The notes below the pieces were generated by a model. It worked only from the letters and a program-made list of their open reading frames with translations, was not told the DNA's origin and did not search any database. This document shows, one piece after another, positions 1-3,456 of a stretch of DNA of 5,319 bases (position 1 is its first letter; every line of letters begins with the position of its first letter). Origin of the DNA: JANNAV01 sp031384695 (GTDB lineage: Bacteria > Pseudomonadota > Alphaproteobacteria > Rhodobacterales > Rhodobacteraceae). A program made the position numbers and the translations under genes. The DNA is taken from contig JANNAV010000095.1 of the NCBI GenBank assembly GCA_031384695.1, positions 1 through 5,319 of the forward strand. The letters run 5' to 3'.

Positions 1-47
1 GTTGGTGGGGGTGGTGGTGGTTTTGGGTATTTGGCGGGTTTGGGGGG
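1..47 (+). other. G-rich low-complexity tract
   Basis: This stretch is almost free of C and has G-runs at 7-11, 25-27, 36-38 and 42-47, separated by short T/G spacers. Four runs of three or more G could in principle form a G-quadruplex, though the first loop (13 nt) is long, so the folding potential is moderate. The last G-run also forms the 5' arm of the first hairpin of the neighbouring repeat array. The tract begins at the window edge, so it may be the end of something longer. Open frames crossing it encode only G/V/W-rich low-complexity peptide and are not credible genes. Confidence 0.5.
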
Positions 48-217
48 TGTTGGTTTTAAACACCCCCTCACCCTGCCCAATGGCGCGGGTTTTACACACC
101 CCGGACCCCGTGCAAACGCGGGGGGTTTACACACCCCCCCACCCCGCCAAAACGCGGGGGGTTTTCACCCCCCCCCACCCCCCCCATTGTGGGGGGTTTA
201 CACCCCCCCCCACCCCC
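42..217. repeat. Tandem array of about five degenerate ~35-bp G-run/C-run hairpin repeats
   Basis: A core of the form G-run, TTT(T)ACA, C-run recurs with the conserved CACCCC element starting at 61, 97, 132, 166 and 201, giving periods of 36, 35, 34 and 35 bp. Each core is an inverted repeat: 43-50 pairs with 60-67 (8 bp), 87-90 with 98-101 (4 bp), 120-126 with 133-139 (7 bp), 156-162 with 167-173 (7 bp) and 191-197 with 202-208 (7 bp). Between cores are A-rich linkers such as CCAAAACGC and CCAATGGCGC. No protein reading fits, because the period drifts and shifts the frame. The array lies downstream of the minus-strand lipoprotein gene. It could be an intergenic repeat family, a transcript-end structure or a decayed regulatory array. 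The repeats are seen directly; any function is inference, and the family is not one I can name. Confidence 0.85.
156..208 (-). terminator. Possible tandem transcript-end hairpins for the lipoprotein gene
   Basis: Read on the minus strand, 191-208 folds as GGGGGGU, loop GUAA, ACCCCCC, and 156-173 folds as GGGGGGU, loop GAAA, ACCCCCC. Both loops fit the GNRA tetraloop rule. The second hairpin is followed by GCG and then four U residues, a short U-tract; the first is followed by ACAAUGG and has none. They lie about 90-145 bp past the lipoprotein stop codon and in its direction of transcription. A role as weak intrinsic terminator or 3'-end stabiliser is plausible, but the U-tract is short and the assignment is inference. 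Confidence 0.35.
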
Positions 218-244
218 GTGGGATATTTGCGCAGTAAAGAAGGC

Positions 245-270
245 GGGGGGGGGCAATTTTAGGCAAATTG
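245..270. repeat. Nine-G tract followed by a small perfect inverted repeat
   Basis: Nine consecutive G occupy 245-253. They are followed at once by CAATTT (254-259), a 5-base spacer TAGGC, and AAATTG (265-270), a perfect 6-bp inverted repeat. The stem is A/T-rich and would be weak as RNA, so an operator-like site or chance are both possible. A T6 run lies 10 bases further on (281-286), but the arrangement is not a convincing terminator in either direction. Confidence 0.4.
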
Positions 271-299
271 TCCGGGTTTGTTTTTTGTCCGGCGAGCCC

Positions 300-773
300 C
301 TAGCGTTTGCTGGAGCGGGCGTTATTCGCGCCTTGCACCACAATCTGGCTGACGCCTTCAAGCCGGATGTCGGAGATGCTGGCGGCCACCGTGATCTCGC
401 GCGATTGCGGCAGGTTGGCGGGGCGGGGGCCCAAGGGCGGAAAGACGTGGAACTCGTAGACCAGCACGCCTTTTTCATCCAGCGGCCGCGCCACCAGTTC
501 GGCGTCCCACCAGCCCTGGCTGGGCGGCAGGCCGGTGGCACGCACGATGGCGCCGCCCGGATAAGGCTCGACCACCATCGAGATCACATCGGCCACCAGC
601 GGGCGCGGATCAACCTGCTTTTGCGTGGCAGGATCAATCGCGACCACTTCGGATTTGCGAAACCAGTTGAATGGGTTCAGCCGCGATTTGCCGACTGCGC
701 CGCAACTGGCAAGCAGCATCACCGTGATCACAAAGGCGGTGACGGCGTGGCGCGGGAGCGTGGGCAGGCGCAT
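300..773 (-). CDS. Small predicted lipoprotein of unknown function
   Basis: This encodes 157 residues. The N-terminus is a clear lipoprotein signal: a short basic segment (residues 1-9), a hydrophobic core (10-21) and the lipobox LASC at 21-24, so cleavage and lipidation at Cys24 are expected, with the mature protein anchored to a membrane on the periplasmic side. The residue after the Cys is Gly. A short segment after the lipobox carries the motif RLNPFNWF (31-38), followed by a probably beta-rich globular region with two tryptophans at 88-89. I do not recognise a named domain; RLNPFNWF-type lipoproteins are, from memory, seen in Rhodobacteraceae but uncharacterised. The ATG at 773 is supported by an AAAAGGA ribosome-binding site 8 bases upstream. 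The gene is divergent from sufE and its 3' end faces the G/C repeat array. The frame and lipoprotein call are firm; the function is unknown. Confidence 0.85.
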   Translation of the reverse strand: MRLPTLPRHAVTAFVITVMLLASCGAVGKSRLNPFNWFRKSEVVAIDPATQKQVDPRPLVADVISMVVEPYPGGAIVRATGLPPSQGWWDAELVARPLDEKGVLVYEFHVFPPLGPRPANLPQSREITVAASISDIRLEGVSQIVVQGANNARSSKR

Positions 774-781
774 CGGGCTGG

Positions 782-788
782 TCCTTTT
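782..788 (-). promoter_or_regulatory. Ribosome-binding site of the lipoprotein gene
   Basis: On the minus strand this reads AAAAGGA and ends 8 bases before the ATG at 773. It supports that ATG as the start, which also places the signal peptide at the very N-terminus. Confidence 0.7.
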
Positions 789-885
789 CGTAGCTGCCCC
801 TTGGGTAGCCGATGTGTCGCTGTTTGAAAAGGCCGCTTGGGCTGGACGCGGGGGCTGTGGCGCATTAGCTGAGGGAGGATATGTC

Positions 886-890
886 GGGAG
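886..890 (+). promoter_or_regulatory. Ribosome-binding site of sufE
   Basis: GGGAG lies 6 bases before the ATG at 897. A stronger-looking purine stretch, GGGAGG at 873-878, lies only 2 bases before an out-of-frame ATG (881) and 18 bases from the sufE ATG, so it is badly placed for either. The 897 start gives a protein whose N-terminus and length fit the SufE family. Confidence 0.65.
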
Positions 891-896
891 ACCACC

Positions 897-1313
897 ATGG
901 CCAGCGCCGCCTTTGAAGACCTAGCCGAAACCTTTGCCTTTCTCGACGACTGGGAGGACCGGTATCGCCATGTGATCGAGATCGGCCGGGCGATGGTGCC
1001 GCTGGACGACAGCTTCAAGGTGCCGGCGTTGAAGGTGGAAGGCTGCGCGAGCCAGGTCTGGCTGCGGCCTTTGGTGGCGGGCGGGGTGTTCGAATTTCAG
1101 GGCGACAGTGATGCGATGATCGTGCGGGGGCTGATCGCGGTGTTGCATGCGCTTTATGCCGGGCTGCCGGTGGCGGCGGTGGGGCAGGTGGATGCGGTTT
1201 ACGAGTTGGGGCGGCTGGGGTTGAACGAGCATTTGTCGTCGCAACGCTCCAACGGGGTGCGGGCGATGGTGGCGCGGATCCGGGCGGTGGCGGCGGGCGT
1301 TCAGGCGGGCTGA
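897..1313 (+). CDS. sufE: SufE, cysteine desulfurase activator / sulfur acceptor
   Basis: The product is 138 residues, the same length as E. coli SufE. SufE binds the cysteine desulfurase SufS, takes over the persulfide sulfur on a conserved cysteine and passes it to the SufBCD scaffold for Fe-S cluster assembly in the cytoplasm. The active-site motif EGCASQVW is at 48-55, with Cys50 as the sulfur acceptor. The family C-terminal motif LNEHLSSQRSNG is at 109-120, followed by a helix rich in A, R and V. No other suf gene is in the window, so this is a stand-alone copy. Its last 13 bases overlap the convergent DUF427 gene. Codon choice drifts from C-ending codons in the first ~40 codons to G-ending codons (GCG, GTG, GGG, TTG) afterwards, which I note without interpretation. 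Identification is strong from the motif and length. Confidence 0.95.
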   Translation: MASAAFEDLAETFAFLDDWEDRYRHVIEIGRAMVPLDDSFKVPALKVEGCASQVWLRPLVAGGVFEFQGDSDAMIVRGLIAVLHALYAGLPVAAVGQVDAVYELGRLGLNEHLSSQRSNGVRAMVARIRAVAAGVQAG

Positions 1314-1317
1314 ACGC
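1297..1317. terminator. Perfect hairpin shared by the convergent ends of sufE and the DUF427 gene
   Basis: GCGTTCAG (1297-1304) and CTGAACGC (1310-1317) are perfect reverse complements around a 5-base GC-rich loop (1305-1309). The left arm contains the DUF427 stop (TCA on the plus strand, 1301-1303) and the right arm contains the sufE stop TGA (1311-1313). Neither strand has a U-tract behind the stem, so it is not a canonical intrinsic terminator, but it is the only stem at this convergent junction and could act as a bidirectional transcript-end structure. The hairpin is seen directly; termination is inferred. Confidence 0.5.
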
Positions 1318-1642
1318 TGATCTTGTCGGGGTAAAAGGCCAGCATTCCGGCGATGGCGGCGACGGGCGCGTGGGGTGTCTCATAACTCCAGACGGCATTT
1401 TCCAGTGTGCCTGCGGGGGTTTGCACCGAATAGTAATTGGCATCGCCCTTGTGTGGGCAGGTGGTTTGGCGCTGGCTGCGCTCAAGGCGAGACATATCCA
1501 GATCGGCGCGCGGCACGTAGGTGACGGGGGGATAGCTGCCCTCGGTCATCACCAGAGCGGCGTCGGTCTGGCCGATGATCTCGCCGGCAGCGCGGATCAC
1601 CATGCGGCTGGCGGCGGGGGTAATGTGAATATGACCGGACAT
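1301..1642 (-). CDS. DUF427 (NTP_transf_9) family protein
   Basis: The product has 113 residues and begins MSGHIHITPA. The DUF427 hallmark CPHKGDANYY is at 62-71, preceded by the region with YVPRADLDM (42-50) and followed by a tryptophan strand (NAVWSYE, 82-88) and the family-typical end LAFYPDKISV (101-110). Members are small beta-rich cytoplasmic proteins with no proven reaction; the Pfam name NTP_transf_9 does not establish an activity. The frame is open back to 1684, but I chose the ATG at 1642 because an AAAGGA site lies 6 bases upstream and the protein then starts where the family starts. The longer form would overlap the peptidase gene. It is the third gene of the cobT-aminopeptidase set, 11 bp after the peptidase stop. 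The family call is strong; the function is unknown. Confidence 0.9.
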   Translation of the reverse strand: MSGHIHITPAASRMVIRAAGEIIGQTDAALVMTEGSYPPVTYVPRADLDMSRLERSQRQTTCPHKGDANYYSVQTPAGTLENAVWSYETPHAPVAAIAGMLAFYPDKISVQPA

Positions 1643-1648
1643 GGGAAA

Positions 1649-1654
1649 TCCTTT
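1649..1654 (-). promoter_or_regulatory. Ribosome-binding site of the DUF427 gene, overlapping the upstream stop codon
   Basis: On the minus strand AAAGGA lies 6 bases before the ATG at 1642. Its first base is also the last base of the aminopeptidase TGA (1656-1654). This arrangement decides the DUF427 start and suggests that ribosomes finishing the peptidase can reinitiate on the next gene. Confidence 0.75.
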
Positions 1655-3456
1655 CAGATCGGGGCGCAGGCGGCGCTGCACCATTTCAGTGCTTCGGCGG
1701 ACAGGCGCGGGGCGAGTTTCTCCAGCACCTCGGCGTGATAGGTGTTGAGCCAGCCACGCTCACCGGGTGCAAGATCATCGGACAGAATCAGGCGGCGGTC
1801 CAGCGGGACGTAAGTGATCGTCTCGAAGGCGTATTGGCTGCGCGGATCGGCGCCGTGCAGGGCGGGGGCCGCGATCACCACGATCAGGTTTTCCAGGCGG
1901 ATGCCGAAAGCGCCCTCGCGGTAGTAGCCGGGTTCGTTCGACAGGATCATCCCCGGCTCGAACGGCACGTCCGACAGGCGGCTGAGGCGCTGTGGGCCTT
2001 CGTGCACCGACAGGAACGCGCCCACGCCGTGGCCGGTGCCGTGATCGAAATCCATGCCCGCGACCCACAGCGGATAGCGCGCGAGGGGGTCCAGGTCGCG
2101 GCCCGCGAGGCCCGCAGGAAAGCGCACGCGGCTGATGGCGATCATGCCTTGCAGCACGCGGGTATAGGCCGCGCGGGCCTCACCGCCCGGATCGCCCAAG
2201 GCCACGGTGCGGGTGATGTCGGTGGTGCCATCGCGGTATTGCGCGCCTGAATCGACCAGCAGCAATTCGTTGCGGCCCAAGGTGCGGTTGGACTCATTGG
2301 TGACGCGGTAATGCATGATCGCGCCATGCGGGCCCGCGCCGCAGATGGTGTCAAAACTGATGTCGTGCAAGTGGTTGGTGGCGCGGCGGAAGCCTTCGAG
2401 GGCGCGGACGACATCAATTTCGGTGAGGGTATTGGCGGGGGTCTGGCTGTCGAGCCAGCAGAGAAATTCGACCATCGCCGCCCCGTCGCGCAGATGCGCC
2501 TCGCGGGTGCCAGCGATTTCGGCGGCGTTCTTGCGCGCTTTGGGCAGGCGGCAGGGATCGTCGCCCCAGACATGGGTAATGCCTGCGTCATCAAGCTCTT
2601 GGCTGATCAGCAGCGGGGCCGTGGCGCGGTCGATGCGCACGGGGCCTTGCAGGATATGAAGCGCCGGAATGAACGCCTGCACCGGGCGCAGGGAGACCTG
2701 CGGGCCAAGATGGGCGCGGGTTTCGGCATCGAACTTGGCGGCGTCGGCGAACAGGGTGACACGGGCATCGTCGTGCAGGATGGCAAAGCCGTGCAGGACC
2801 GGGTTGCGCGGCACATCGGCGCCGCGGATGTTCAACAACCAGCACAGGCTGTCGGGCAGGCTGATGACGGCGGCGGTCTGGCCTGCGGCTTGCAGCACCT
2901 CGGCCAGACGCTGACGCTTGGCGGCGCTGGTCTCGCCCGCCAGATGGTCTGGGTGGGGGAAGGCGAGGCCCATGGGTGCTGCGGGTTGTTCGGGCCAGAT
3001 GGAATCGACGAAATTCTTTGTGGATCTGAGGATTAGCGGCAGACCTTCAAGTGAAGTCTCAAGTTTCTCGATCTCGTCGGCGCTGTGCAGCCAGGGATCA
3101 AAGCCGATCACACCTTCGGGCAGATGCGCCTTGATCCAGTCGCCGGGTTTTTCTTCGGGCCAGGGCACCGGGGTGAAATGGACGAGGTCCACCTGCGCCT
3201 TCACCTGGGTGCGGTAACGCCCGTCGATGAACACACCGGCAATCTGCGGCAGCACGATGCAGAACCCTGCCGAGCCGGTAAAGCCGGTAAGCCATTGCAA
3301 ACGCTCGTCTCTGGCCGCCACATACTCGCCCTGATGGGCATCGGCGCGCGGGATGATGAAGCCTGCCACGCCTTCGGATGCGAGCGCCGCGCGCAGGGTG
3401 GCAAGGCGGGCGGGGCCTTGGGCGGGGTTCGCGTGCTGATCAAAGGTCTGAAACAT
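1654..3456 (-). CDS. pepP: Xaa-Pro aminopeptidase (aminopeptidase P), three-domain M24B type
   Basis: This 600-residue protein is expected to be a cytoplasmic di-metal (usually Mn) peptidase that removes the N-terminal residue from peptides with proline second. It has two creatinase-type N-terminal domains (about 1-150 and 155-305), a pita-bread M24 catalytic domain (about 310-530) and the C-terminal extension (about 540-600) found in the long, human XPNPEP1-like form. All five metal ligands are present: Asp402 (LLVDSG), Asp413 (TTDIT), His476 (GTGHG), Glu508 (SNEPGYY) and Glu522 (RLENL). Substrate-site histidines fit at 382, 472 and 485. Ligand spacing matches my memory of the human enzyme except for a 2-residue difference before the first Glu. 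The ATG at 3456 overlaps the cobT stop by one base and has GAAAGG 7 bases upstream; a TTG one codon earlier is an alternative. The symbol pepP is used loosely, since E. coli PepP is the shorter form. Confidence 0.95.
   Translation of the reverse strand: MFQTFDQHANPAQGPARLATLRAALASEGVAGFIIPRADAHQGEYVAARDERLQWLTGFTGSAGFCIVLPQIAGVFIDGRYRTQVKAQVDLVHFTPVPWPEEKPGDWIKAHLPEGVIGFDPWLHSADEIEKLETSLEGLPLILRSTKNFVDSIWPEQPAAPMGLAFPHPDHLAGETSAAKRQRLAEVLQAAGQTAAVISLPDSLCWLLNIRGADVPRNPVLHGFAILHDDARVTLFADAAKFDAETRAHLGPQVSLRPVQAFIPALHILQGPVRIDRATAPLLISQELDDAGITHVWGDDPCRLPKARKNAAEIAGTREAHLRDGAAMVEFLCWLDSQTPANTLTEIDVVRALEGFRRATNHLHDISFDTICGAGPHGAIMHYRVTNESNRTLGRNELLLVDSGAQYRDGTTDITRTVALGDPGGEARAAYTRVLQGMIAISRVRFPAGLAGRDLDPLARYPLWVAGMDFDHGTGHGVGAFLSVHEGPQRLSRLSDVPFEPGMILSNEPGYYREGAFGIRLENLIVVIAAPALHGADPRSQYAFETITYVPLDRRLILSDDLAPGERGWLNTYHAEVLEKLAPRLSAEALKWCSAACAPI

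Larger units (their letters stand above)
774..896. promoter_or_regulatory. Divergent intergenic region between the lipoprotein gene and sufE
   Basis: This 123-bp gap separates two divergent start codons and must hold any local promoters for both genes. The ribosome-binding sites are visible at 782-788 (minus) and 886-890 (plus). I looked for -35/-10 pairs on both strands. TTGAAA at 824-829 has no matching -10 on the plus strand at 16-18 bp, and TTGGGC (837-842) with CATTAG (863-868) is spaced 20 bp, which is too long. No convincing promoter, Fe-S regulator site or palindrome was found. Confidence 0.5.

Noticed and set aside
42..217. CRISPR array
   Set aside because: Units are contiguous and degenerate with no constant repeat alternating with unique spacers, and there is no cas gene.
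2..262. Open frames on the plus strand across the repeat region giving T/P/H/G-rich repetitive peptides
   Set aside because: They exist because G/C runs lack stop codons; the repeat period drifts (36, 35, 34, 35) so the frame is not kept, and there is no ribosome-binding site or domain.
824..868. Sigma-70-like promoter elements before sufE
   Set aside because: TTGAAA has no -10 at proper spacing, and TTGGGC/CATTAG is spaced 20 bp; neither is convincing.
881..916. Eleven-codon upstream frame overlapping the sufE start
   Set aside because: Its purine-rich site ends only 2 bases before the ATG, too close for good initiation, the peptide (MSGDHHGQRRL) resembles no known leader, and sufE has its own site at 886-890.
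1643..1684. Upstream ATG at 1684 as start of the DUF427 gene
   Set aside because: It would add 14 residues overlapping the aminopeptidase end; the ATG at 1642 has a well-spaced AAAGGA and gives a family-like N-terminus.
1735..3036. Long plus-strand frames (1735-2250, 2311-3036) opposite the aminopeptidase
   Set aside because: Shadows of a conserved GC-rich gene; their translations show no domain and the minus-strand frame has every catalytic residue.
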